Below, piece after piece: positions 11,456 to 22,900 of a stretch of 32,625 nucleotides of DNA (positions within the stretch are counted from its first letter, which is position 1; every line of letters starts with the position of its first letter). The notes under the pieces are model-generated. The model was not told the origin of the DNA, searched no databases, and worked only from the letters and a program-made list of their open reading frames with translations. Origin of the DNA: Pelargonium cotyledonis (lineage: Eukaryota > Streptophyta > Magnoliopsida > Geraniales > Geraniaceae). The position numbers and the translations under genes were made by a program. Location of the stretch: contig JAYMTA010000270.1 of assembly GCA_036897625.1 (NCBI GenBank), positions 1-32,625 on the forward strand, in the 5' to 3' direction.

Positions 11456-14400
11456 ATGGGTTGCGGTTGCTCTAAAGGAACTCGGTTAAAGGAGCATTTA
11501 GAGAACCATAAGAGAGACAAAATAGTAAAATCAAGTAAGGCTTCAAAATGGTTAGGTGCTTCGTCTAGGATGGAAGAAGCTGTGGTAGAGGATTTTCAGA
11601 GTGGTAATGACGTCACTGTCAGGTTGATATCGGATCAGCCTGTGGAGGAAAATGTTGGGTTCATTCCAATATCAACAGATGAGGGGGAGAAGAAAGCAGT
11701 GTCTACTGCAAAATCCACCGAACAGGAGCTTCAAAGACTCCCAAAAATGGATGATCGGGAAAGAGGGGGACAGATACAGCTTAACTCTCCTAGGTTAGTA
11801 GGTATGCCGAGTGGGGGGAAAGGAGCACAAGTAGCTGTTGGTTGGCCTTCCTGGCTGACCGCAGTGGCAGGAGATGCAATCAATGGATGGGTTCCTCGGA
11901 AGGCAGACTCATTTGAGAAGTTGGACAAGGTCAGTTTTATACTTAAGATTTCATTACTCATTTACAGCTTTGGATATCAAGAAAGTCAGTTAAATTTTAG
12001 CTTGTTAGAGATGTCCAACTGTATGAATTGGCTGTGTATTTATTTGTTAAGAGTTATGCACATCATGATGTTTCGTTTCACAGAGAGAAGTGTCATCACT
12101 TAGAATTCATTCTAGCCCAAAATGACCTTTGAATATTTTTCTTATTGGTTGAGTTGAAGGGTAAGCCAAGGCAGCAAGTAGATCGGGATGAAAGCCTCTT
12201 CTGTATTAAGATCTAGCTTAGGTGTCTCCAATGAGCTTTAATGGATAGCCTTTACAATTGATCTGTCTTTTGTTAAATGGTCGTATACGGTTATGACTCA
12301 GTCATCTTCCTCTTTTCCTGATAGTAACTCTTGAGCTAATGATGCAGATTGGACAAGGAACCTACAGTAGCGTTTACAGAGCCCGTGATCTGGAAACTAA
12401 CAAATTAGTTGCATTGAAGAAGGTGCGGTTTGCTACTATGGATCCAGAAAGTGTCCGTTTTATGGCAAGAGAAATCATTATCTTGCGCCGGCTTGATCAC
12501 CCCAATGTCATGAAGCTCGAAGGGCTGATCACTTCAAAAGGCTCTAGTAGTTTATATCTTGTATTTGAGTATATGGATCATGATCTCGCCGGGCTTGCAT
12601 CAACTCCTGGGGTTAAGTTGTCTGAAGCCCAGGTATCTGTCTATCTCCTCTCAGTAAAAACTAAAAAGTGTTTGGATCGTTAGACTTCATGTAGTAGTTT
12701 TCTGAAATGGCTAGTAGATTAAACTTTTTTGTATTTGGTCCTTTCCTGCCCGCTGGAAACCATTTCTATTGTCAGAAAAATGTAATATATTCAATACTTC
12801 TGGACTCTGATGGGAGTTCTCTTTCTTTAGAAAAAGAAGAAAAAAATTGGCTGTAAATGCCTTTAGTCGGTTGATAGTGTGCAATATGCATCAGCTATAA
12901 TAAGGATGATTTCTTTATTCTCCTGTTCTTAGTTTATGCATTTTCTTCTAAAGCGAGCTGTTCATGTATTTTTATATGTAACTTCATGTCTTGGACCTGC
13001 AGATTAAATGTTATATGCAACAGCTACTTCGTGGACTTGCATACTGTCACAGTCATGGGGTTCTGCATCGTGACATTAAAGGTGCAAATCTTCTGATTGA
13101 CAACAATGGCAATCTCAAGATTGGTGATTTTGGTCTGGCAACATTTTTTGGTTCACGCCAGAGGCAACCTCTTACAAGTCGTGTTGTTACTCTGTGGTAT
13201 CGACCTCCTGAGCTTTTACTTGGTGCTACAGATTATGGAATTGCTGTGGATTTGTGGAGTGCAGGTTGCATTCTTGCAGAAATGTTTGCTGGCAAGCCTA
13301 TCATGCCTGGAAGAACAGAGGTAAGAATTTATAGCTTAAATTTTTATAGTTCTTGAACTTTAAGTTGTTGAGTGATTCAATTTGATCAGCTTCCTAGATC
13401 TCATTATCTATCCTTAATAGGTTGAGCAACTGCATAAGATCTTCAAACTTTGTGGCTCTCCTTCTGAAGAGTACTGGAAAAAATCCAAATTACCACATGC
13501 AACCATTTTCAAGCCTCAACATCCTTACAAGCGGTGCTTTGCTGACACATATAAGGACTTCCCTTCATCATCTTTAACCCTTTTGGATACCCTTCTTGCA
13601 GTAGAACCTGATTGCCGCGGATCAGCTTCTTCAGCACTTCAAAGCGAGGTAAATCTAAAATTTGTGTTGCTTTTATGTTTTGGATTATGCATTTCATTTG
13701 GTTATGATTTTCGGGCTGTGGGCTTTGTGACAAAACTCTGGTTTTGTTTTTGCTTTTTTTTCCCTCAAGAACTGTGAATGTGGAATCCCACACAACATAT
13801 TAACATACGGCTATGTTTTTAACATATCACCATTTGTAGAAATCTGACGTCTGCTAATTGGTGTTTGAACTTTGTGCTCAGATACTCACATAGATCGGCT
13901 AATACTAGGTAGTAATAAGCTCTCAGGCATATTTAATATAATCTCTGAAATAGGTGAAAACATGCAATGGGTTTCTTTCCAAGAGTTGGCCATTACAAAA
14001 TTTAATAATCTCTGAAATAGGTGAAAACATGCAATGGGTTTCTTTCCAAGAGTTGGCCATTACAAAATTTAAATGTATTTTATGCTATGACCCCACTTAG
14101 TCACTGCTATTTAAGTTGGTTTGCTCAAAGAGGGAGAGAAGATGAGAGATTAGATATTGGGACTCTCCTTGTTAGTCACTGCTCACAACAAGCCATGAAA
14201 GGCCACATTCTTTATATTCACTTTGTACTCCGCTTTACCCAATGAAATGTGCAGACCACATTTTTCTCTTTAACTTCAATTCCTTTGTCACTCAAATTTC
14301 CAAGACAGTGTCGGTATCCTTGTCGGGATGTGGGGTATTCAATATTACATTTCTATGTCTGCACATTGTTGATTTTGAGGCTGCATTCTCAATTCTAAGG

Positions 14401-15900
14401 TGCAATCTTGTTCTTTTTGCAGTTTTTCACTACAAAACCTCTTCCTTGTGATCCATCAAGTTTGCCCAAGTACCCGCCAAGCAAAGAGTTTGACACCAAG
14501 CTTCGAGAAGAGGAAGCTAGAAGGTGAGCCATATCCAAATTATATTTTATTCGACTTTCATACGAATGAATCTATCTCTTCCTGCTTTGTTTTCTCTGGC
14601 TTTATGTCTTACGATACCCATATGTTTATCTGAGACCAGGCGAAAAGCAGCTGGTGGTAAAGGACGTGAACATGAATCTACTAACAGGGTTTCAAGGGAA
14701 TCTAAAGCTGTACCGGCGCCAGATGCCAATGCTGAGTTGCAGGCATCCATACAGGTAATTTCTTCCTTGTAAAAATGTGCATGTAGGATATAAAATGTGT
14801 ATTTAGATGTATCTGCCACTCATGCTCATGCAATTGTTTGCAAATCGTTAGTTATGATGTCATTATTTTTCTCTATTCCTCCCCCTGATCAGAAACGAAA
14901 GGGGCAGCCTAACCATAAAAGCATCAGCGAAAAGCACAATCCTGAGGATGGTGGCTCTGTCTTTCCTACTGAGTCATTCAAGGGAACAGCAATCCCTTCC
15001 ATGACATTTGGTTCTTCTTCAAGAAATGGTGCAGAACTAAGAACACAGAGATCTTACATGGATCGGGGGGCATCTCAATTGTCCAAGTTTTCCAATTCAG
15101 TTGCACTTCGAGGCAGTTCACGGTTTGATAGTGCCAGAGAGACTAGCATGAATCCTCACTGGCCAGAGGAGCGTTATAATGAAACATACAACCATCTCGA
15201 TGATGGTGAGTCATCAGCAAAGCACGATTGGATGCACCATTTGTTGAATGGGCAAAAGTCTTCTCATAAGGATGAGCAGCTCTCAGGAAAGAGTTCCACA
15301 ATGGTAAGGAAATATTTGAAAAATAATCAATTTACTATATCATTTAAAACAATTGTTTTCTACTTTCATTCATTCAAACTAAAAAATTGGAAGATTCATC
15401 CAAGTGGTAGTTATGCAACTTCTAGGGATGCAGAGCTGGATAAGAAAACAACTTTTCGTATAAGATTATAAATTTACCTTTGCAGAGAACCAACTAACCA
15501 TAACGCGATAGTTGAAAGCCCAATGTTAACTTTATAATCTAACACGCTCCCTCATGTGCAAGACCATTGATCGCTTTGCACGTGGCCCATGCATAGGTTT
15601 TCTAGTTGGCTTGTTTGTCTCGTCTTATATACCATTTTAAGTCTCTGGACTTCACCTCTAATCTGTTGTCTTTGCTTGTGACTTCAGCGTTATGTTAAGA
15701 AGAACCGAATCCATTACTCTGGACCATTAATGCCTCCAGGAGGAAACATTGAGGTGATGCTCAAAGAGCACGAGAAGCAAGTCCAGAATGCAGTTCGCAA
15801 AGCTCGAATGGACAAGGTTAAGATAAAGAAACCGCATGGTGAGAATGGTTTGCCCATTCTCACTGAATCACTACTTCACCATGGGGAAAATGGCAGGTGA
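11456..15900 (+). CDS. CDC2-related (CRK-type) Ser/Thr protein kinase with N-terminal lipidation signal
   Basis: Eight coding exons: 11456-11929, 12348-12632, 13003-13320, 13421-13648, 14423-14523, 14640-14754, 14893-15303 and 15688-15900, all GT...AG; 714 aa. The N-terminus MGCGCSKG is a strong N-myristoylation site with nearby Cys for palmitoylation, predicting plasma-membrane attachment. A WPSWL...INGWVPRKADSFEKLDK linker typical of the subfamily precedes the kinase domain. The domain has GQGTYSSVY (160-168), Lys182, an alpha-C Glu in MAREI (Glu200), HRDIKGANLL (275-284, catalytic Asp277), DFGLA (295-299) and WYRPPELLLGA. The tail is basic and Ser-rich and keeps the conserved SGPLMPPGGNI-EVMLKEHEKQ block. 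Family relatives in Arabidopsis include AT1G18670 (IBS1) and AT5G39420; the exact orthologue is uncertain. A GTG-led extension upstream of 11456 is not credible because MGC is the family start. Confidence 0.93.
13940..14073. repeat. 67-bp tandem duplication in kinase intron 4
   Basis: The segment starting AATCTCTGAAATAGGTG at 13940 recurs at 14007. The copies are identical over at least 65 bases, so the duplication is recent. It lies inside the intron 13649-14422 and does not touch splice sites. Confidence 0.92.
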
Positions 15901-16844
15901 ACATGAAGATATATTTGGCAGCCCTAATTTGGGCTTGGAACCTCCGACAGAGTGACATAATTCTTATATTGGAAAACAAAAAGCATTCTTTTCAGCATCT
16001 GACAGCTCTTACAAGCAGAAGCAACTTGGAATCACAGAGCTTAAAAAAGCTTTGTATGAACCAGAATGGTGGACAATTCCAACACATTAGTTTATAGTTT
16101 GGTTTTCGAATGGAGGGAAGCCTCCTCCTCGTCATTGTTCGGTTTCAGGAGATTAACAACATTGTACAGCTTAAATTTAGCTTCTATAAACAATTTCACA
16201 TCATATTGCATGAAGAGTTGTGTGACTGTGCCAGTTCTGATGATTTTTGTTCTTAACTGGCAATTGGGCAACTGCAGAAGTATTTCTCGATCCGAATACA
16301 ATGATGTGTTATATCTGACCTCGTTCTCGAATTATCAATTGCTCTGTTACATTGGAATTTGAATGGCTGGTCTGCAATCTGTTAGTGTTGATGAGATTTG
16401 ACATGCATTATAGTTCATTTGCCAACAAACATTCTTCACCAACTTACAAGACTATGACATTTCAGCTAAACCTTATTTTTTGACAGCTGATATATCCACT
16501 TCTGGTTTCACCCATCAGATCAAACAGAACATTTGCATAAACTTAACAAAACAAAGAAAATGATGTCTCCACCAAGCTGAACTAATCAGTAATTAGGTTG
16601 TGCCAACTACTGTATTGCTTCATCAAAATCACTTACAGCTCTCTTGTCTTCATCAACCATCTCCAATGTTCCTTAACTTTATGTCTAAGAATCTTAAAGC
16701 AAATCTTGTGTTTTCAACCCAGTGCCAAAATATAACACCCCACTTTGCTCTCCAGACCCAACGGCAACCACAACATCCACATTCTTGAGTTTTCTCTTAT
16801 TTTCCCTCTCTCCAAACAGAAGCAGACCAGAAAGTACGCTAAAC

Positions 16845-17721
16845 ATGAGATCTAAAGCCCAACCTATTGCTCAAAACCTTAAGCTCCTCATCATAGGTGT
16901 CTTTCTTGCTTTCCTCCTCTTCTTTGTGTTGAGATCAAGCTTCTTCTCATCTTCTAATGAAAACCCAAGAACCAGCTTTTTGCCAAGAATTATCTCTAGT
17001 GCAACAAGAGAAGCAGCAACAACAGAGAATTGCTCACCAACTTGCAGCAAGCTTCCCCGCTCGCTGGCTCAAACAATCCTCCACTATGCAACCTCAGCAA
17101 TCACTCCACAGCAAACACTGAGAGATCTCAGTGACAGCCAGAGTGCTGGACAAGAAGTCTCCATGCAACTTCTTAGTCTTTGGCCTTGGCCATGACAGCC
17201 TCATGTGGAGCACACTCAACTATGGAGGTCGAACGGTTTTCCTGGAAGAAGACGAAGCATGGATTGAGCAGATCAAACGACGCTTCCCAATGTTAGAATC
17301 TCACCGTGCCATCTACGACAGCAAGGTGAATCAAGCTGGGAATCTCATGGAAGTTGGGAAGGGACCAGAGTGCACAGCAGTGGAAGACCCTAAAAACTCT
17401 ATCTGCCAGCTTGCTCTAAAGGGCTTGCCAAATGAAATTTATGAGACGAAATGGGATGTGATCATGGTGGATGCACCTACTGGGTACTACGAGGAGGCTC
17501 CGGGGAGGATGAGTGCCATATACACGGCGGGGATGATGGCTAGGAATAAGGTGGAAGGAGAGACTGACGTGTTTGTGCATGATGTGAATAGAGAGGTGGA
17601 AGATAAGTTCTCTAGGGCATTTCTGTGTGACAAGTATATGAAGAAACAAGAAGGAAGGTTAAGAAACTTCACAATTCCTAGTCACAAGGATGGCTCTGAC
17701 AGGCCTTTCTGCCCAGAATAA
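16845..17721 (+). pseudogene. GXM: Glucuronoxylan 4-O-methyltransferase-like (DUF579), frameshifted
   Basis: The DUF579 GXM enzymes are Golgi type II membrane proteins that transfer methyl from S-adenosylmethionine to glucuronic acid side chains of xylan in secondary walls. Here an ATG at 16845 opens a frame with a short basic N-terminus (MRSKAQ) and a membrane anchor at about residues 12-29. The family motif LPRSLAQTILHYATS-AITPQQTL follows. Homology then leaves this frame near 17130 and continues one frame away with the family core: NFLVFGLGHDSLMW, FLEEDEAWIEQIKRRFP, VIMVDAPTGYY and VFVHDVNRE, to the TAA at 17719-17721. The first frame alone ends at a TGA at 17193-17195. The break fits loss of 2 bp in a GTGT run; no GT...AG intron explains it. 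Both halves are otherwise well conserved, so it is either a recently broken allele or a sequencing or assembly error. Confidence 0.85.
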
Positions 17722-17830
17722 ATTTCATCTTCTATCTAGAGTTTTAAGTTCGGGAACCGCGTCCTTAGAATAATTATGATTTTTTGTCTGCTGTCAGTTC
17801 ATCCCGAGTATATATAGATTGACGAAAACA

Positions 17831-17836
17831 AATAAA
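17831..17836 (+). terminator. Candidate poly(A) signal AATAAA after the GXM-like gene
   Basis: AATAAA lies 110 bp past the TAA in AT-rich sequence, a typical distance for plant near-upstream elements. Plant poly(A) signals are loose, so this is suggestive only. Confidence 0.35.
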
Positions 17837-18250
17837 AATGACATCACTCTATCCGAAACCTTTGGTTAGCCTACTGTGAGAACTAAGAATCACAAGTTTA
17901 TGCTTGCAAGATTTCAAGGTTGGATATTGATGTTAAATGCAACGACTGATCTATTGTCAACTTAAGCACTCAGGAAGAGAACCATCATATTGAGAACAGA
18001 GAAAATGAGAAAGCAAAACATAAAATTATTCTGTCATTACAAGCCTAAAACACAAACATAAAAATGTATATAAGTATGTTTCTTAACATTTAACACCAAC
18101 CTGCTCTGAAATATAAGCATGTTCAAGAGCTTGATAGTTTAAGTCTGCAAATAATTGTTTCTATGGTATCAGAAGGGTAAAAAATTCAGCATCAAAACTC
18201 TTCAAAACAACGTGAGCTGAAGGATGAGATGATCAATTGTAAACACAGAA
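17837..18250. other. Intergenic stretch between convergent GXM-like and LeuRS genes
   Basis: No coding frame is supported. The upper part should contain the LeuRS 3' end on the minus strand if the last 3'UTR exon (from 18306 downward) is real. Confidence 0.35.
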
Positions 18251-18306
18251 ATCAGGTAGTTGACTTCTGACAAGTTCAAAACACAACAGCCCAGTTTAGA
18301 AATGTG
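18250..18306 (-). other. Candidate terminal 3'UTR exon of LeuRS
   Basis: On the minus strand a branch-point-like TTGACTAATAAT, a pyrimidine-rich stretch and ATTTATGCAG form a strong acceptor, so an exon would begin at 18306. Its downstream end is not determined and the lower boundary is arbitrary. Confidence 0.35.
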
Positions 18307-19288
18307 CTGCATAAATAAAAAGTTGAAAGCAAATTATTAGTCAATATCATATAACCGATCAACTTGAAGAAAGAGAAAAAAATAGAGGGAGAGATTAAGA
18401 GATCACACACCCAAGCAAGACACTGATGTAACAGAAGTTAACGTGTAAGCTGATAATCATGAGCAATACATATAGGCATTAAATTTTCAATTGGCAAACA
18501 TATGATTACACTTCTACCAATTCCACACAACACGTGAACAATATATTATATATTATACTAGTATTCGTTCATCCCACAATAGAGTATTACAGTTTATAAG
18601 GAGAATAGTGTTTGACTGTTTGAACTTCCCGCTCATGCCCTTTGGGCCTTTATTGTAACTAGCTACAAGTAAGTTGGTAATATCGAACAACTAACTACAT
18701 ATGATTACTCCCCTACATCCCACCTTTGGTATGCACTTGTTTTCCACTTTGAAAAGTTAATGCTCGACTATTGATGAGTTTACTACATTATCCTCATCTG
18801 TAGAATGAAAGGAAAAGGACAGGCGCAAGGTCTTTCTCCTCTTGGCCAGGGCTTCTAATAAAGAAAGGGGTATCATACGCGCATACTTGGTGGAGTAGTA
18901 ACGGTAGTTCAATATATATTGTTGTAAATAGAACAGATTGGGCCACCACCTTTCTCTAAGTCCTCAAAATGGGGTGGTGCCGGAAAGAATGCTTATTCAA
19001 GCATTAATAGGTCATGGATTAGAAGACGATACATTGTCATTCGAACTTATAAGGATCCACAATACGTTGTCATTCGAACACCATAGTTTAGTTTGCATGC
19101 ATTAAACACAATTTAGTCTGACGTATCATAATTAATGACATCCCCGTAAAAAGTTCGAAACCACTACACAAAGTACACACGTGCCTTTTTCACACACCAT
19201 TTTCATAAAACTACCAATTTAAATACTCTGGATTTCACAACATCCACTTGCAAAAATATACTCTTAAGAGAAAATATTTATGTCATAC

Positions 19289-19348
19289 CTTCTCAAGGTT
19301 AAAACAAGCAGTGCAGATTTCTATCTGACAAGCTTCTCAAATTAGCTC
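19289..19348 (-). other. Candidate 60-nt internal 3'UTR exon of LeuRS
   Basis: It is bounded by a good acceptor (TGTAATTTCAG, minus strand) and a good donor (GAGAAG|GTATGAC). Joined to the LeuRS exon ending at 19906, it would complete the codons as Arg-Ser-stop. The product would then be one Ser longer than when the upstream donor is not used. Confidence 0.45.
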
Positions 19349-19462
19349 CTGAAATTACAAATGTTCCAGTAGTTAAACCTAAAAAAAACTTGAACAATAC
19401 AAAGGAGATGGGAAACAAGAAATATAATGACTGTTGGATATTGTTGAAGCGGACAATAAAGT

Positions 19463-19473
19463 ATTCCACATCG
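19463..19473 (+). promoter_or_regulatory. snRNA-type upstream-element-like word (ATTCCACATCG)
   Basis: It differs from the plant snRNA upstream element RTCCCACATCG at one base, and TATAATG follows at 19501. The 27-bp gap fits neither the Pol II nor the Pol III spacing well, and no snRNA sequence follows. It may be part of an old repeat. It lies in the predicted LeuRS 3'UTR intron, on the opposite strand. Confidence 0.15.
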
Positions 19474-19901
19474 GATAAATAATAAAATGAATGAACAACA
19501 TATAATGTAATAATGGTGGAAGTCAAACCCTACTAACATGGTTGTCATTTTAGCAATGGAAGCCAAGTCATTTATGTAGCCCGTTATCAAATTTAACAAA
19601 TAGATAAAAAGAAAAACACAGAACTATAATACCAAGTAACCACCTGATCCAAATTATCAAGGAAATGAAGAAAAAAAAAATTGAAAGTCCAAAAGCCTTA
19701 TAAGCTGAAAATCTGACAGGAAAGATTGCTGATTTAGATACAAGGAATTTATTTTGCAATTAAATTTAGTTAGAACTTTTTTTATACATAATTGGTCAAT
19801 AACTATATTAAAGTAGTAAAATAACTATATACATAATTGATCAATGTATAGACAGATGTACATCAAGATACTATTAACTAAAATGTACCAGATCAATTTT
19901 C

Positions 19902-22900
19902 TTACCTACTCAAGAAGATGGCAGTTGGACTTCCAGGGGATGGAGGATTCTGATTTATCACTGTGACCAGAGAACCAGCCTTCTGGAGAGCATCAGGGTC
20001 ACTCGCAGACAAAATCTCCACCTCTTCAAGACCAAGTTGTTTCCTAATAAAGTCCAAGTTCTCCTGAAGCACCTCGATTTCTCCAAATGGTTGCTTCAAA
20101 TCCAAGGCCCCACTTCCAAGAGCAACTGCTTCATCCTTCTTGAACCTTATGAAAGGCATACACTCCTTTTGGGTTTGCTTTACATTTTTACCCTGACCCA
20201 CAGAAATCTTCTGCAACACATCCATTAGCTCTGTATCCGTATCTTGTGCAAAAGAGAGGGTCTCACTGTTAAATTTGTTTTGGAGTATCCTCAAGCACTC
20301 TGCTTTCCATCCATCAAATTGCTTGTTCACATATATCAAGCCTCTTGTTAGCTTGATGTTTTCGGTTGCTGATGGAACTGAAGCCGGTGCTCCCTTCTTG
20401 TTTTTTTTCTTGGGACCTGATACCTGATTTTCATGCAGTTTCTTCATTCTACCAATCGAATCATGTAAATACTTATTGGCACTCTTGAGAGTTAGATCTG
20501 GGGCATCACCAGTAGGCCATCCTGCTTTCACCACAAACCCACCCTTCTTTAGAACCTTCCTCCAAACATACTCGGCATAATGTGGGCAGATTGGCGTAAT
20601 AAGCCGTGTTTCAACATCCATATAGCGCAACACCAAATCACGGTTCATCCCCATAACGCCACAAGCTAATCTGTATGCATCCCTAGCATTTTGAAGATCG
20701 TAGAATCCATTCTTGAGAGCTTCTCGAAACATACAATTCTGGTAATGCAGCTCAACTGATTTGACAGCAATGTTGATCTCATTTGCAAACACCCTGTCTG
20801 GATAGGAAGATGGTGGGCCAGTTCTCAAAGATGATTCTGCAGCTAGAACCTCTTCCATCCACGTAAGTTCTTTAGTGAGCTTGAGGATTGCAGCATTTGC
20901 AACCTCAAACACAAAATTTGCATCATCAACGCCATCCCCAGCATCAGCTAAAGAGATTCGTGTGGCATCAGCAGAAAATTCCTCAATGGCCTGGCGCAAT
21001 GTCCTGAAATTTCCTGTAGACTTAGACATCTTCTCAGAATTGAGCATGATGTGTCCATTGCATCTAAAGCCGCGAGGCCAGTGCTTCTTGGGCATAAGTG
21101 CTGTGTGGTTGTAGATACAGAATGTCAAATGATTTTGGATGAGGTCCTTACCAGAGACCCGCAGGTCAAATGGGTACCAATATTCAAATTCTTGCTTCAT
21201 CTTGTTAAGAATATGAGAGGATATGCTGGTTGATTTGGGATATGGGCCATCACATAGAATAAAATCCCAAACATCATCAGTCAATTGCTCAGCTTTTAAG
21301 TTGCTACTGGATCCATACATGTCTTTGTGTAGTAGATGAGCAATGGTGTAATAAGCCATGTAAAGGGTGGAATCAGATAATGACTCAACTAAAAATTGTT
21401 CATCCCAAGGAATGCGAGTACCAAGTCCAAAGGAACGTGAGCAAGCCCATTGGTTCAGCCAACCCAAGGTGTGTTCAAATCCATGACGTGTCTCATCGGA
21501 ATATAGATTCATGTTCGATAAGCACTCCTCTGCTAATTTCTTCCATTCTGGTTCTCCATATGTTATGTACCATTGGTCTGTAAGAGCCACAACACACTCA
21601 TCGCCTGACCGAGACATCACCCGCTTCTCGGGCTCACTATACATAATTGCCTGTCCTGTCTCTATAAGCATGTTCCTGATCAATGGCTTGACTTCCTGAA
21701 CTCTTCTTCCTGCATATTCTCCAACAAGTAGTGTCCCTTCATTAAACCCTTTCAGATATGTCAACCTCTTTGCCTCTTGAAGCTTATATTTCTCATTTTG
21801 GCTTTTGATTTTCAGATCCATGCAAACTTTTTCAGCCGACTTATCTCCAAATTCTGGGATGTTAATAATTGGTATAGTCTCAAAGGGCATTACCCATTCA
21901 TCCTGCACACCATACTTAGCCCTAAGAGCTGGCTTTGCTTTTAGGTCATGCATGGCCATACAATCATCTGGAGAATCGCTAGGCACACTAGTCACAACCC
22001 CCGTACCTTTGTCCATTAGTATGGTCAACATGGGAAGAGCATATATGACTTCATTGAGCGATAAAGGAGACTTCAATGGAAGCCCAATCAAATCAAGGCC
22101 AGTCAGCTCAACCAAGCATGTAGGTTTCTCTGGAATCCTTGAGAACTTTTGATATGCAAGGTTCAAAGCTGCTTTCTGTGCAATAACAAACACATCAGTT
22201 TCATTGATTTCGTATGCCCCATATTTACCATCAGGCAATACCCATGCATTTGTTTGCCCATACATAGTCTCAGGTCTCAATGTTGCAGCAGCCAAGAATA
22301 CTCTTCTTCCCTCCAAAGCTTTCAATTTAGGAGGGTAAGGTGACACAACCTCCATCTTAATAAGGGTGTAATCTTGGGGCTGAACTCCTTCACCACTTGC
22401 CCTGTCATGGTCTGCACATGGCTGGCCATCTAAAGGAGAGTATATCGTGTATCTAACATCCTTGACAATCTTACCCATGGATTTCAACTTCCTCATCTGC
22501 CACCGAACGAAGGAATCAAAAAATGGGTTCATATCTGTAGTGATAAAGGAACGTCTCCAGTCGCAACCCAAGCCAAAAGCTTTAAGGTCTTCCACTGCGA
22601 TTGGGGGAAAAAAGGTAAGCCAGTTGTATGGATCCTGGAACTTGGATATATCACTATCACCCAACCCAAAACTACGCATAATCTCCCATTGGTATACTTG
22701 TCCACCGGATTTCGATGCAGCCTTTGACTTCTTTCCCTTAAACTTATCTGGTTGTTCTCCACCATTTGCAACCTCAGCTTCTGGTTGTGGGTTTACTTGT
22801 TCCTCCACATCAGTAGGAAACACTGGTGGATTCCCAAACTGCTGAATCTCCCTAGCAAGTTTATCTGCAGATGCCTTGATGGGCATTCCCGTGCAATGGA

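Noticed and set aside
14074-14420. Extra kinase exon in intron 4
   Set aside because: Open frames there do not match the conserved family sequence, and exons 13421-13648 and 14423-14523 join in frame to give the expected SALQSE-FFTTKPLPCDPSSLPKYPP.
21805-22845. Several open frames on the plus strand across LeuRS
   Set aside because: Antisense shadows of a strongly conserved coding exon.
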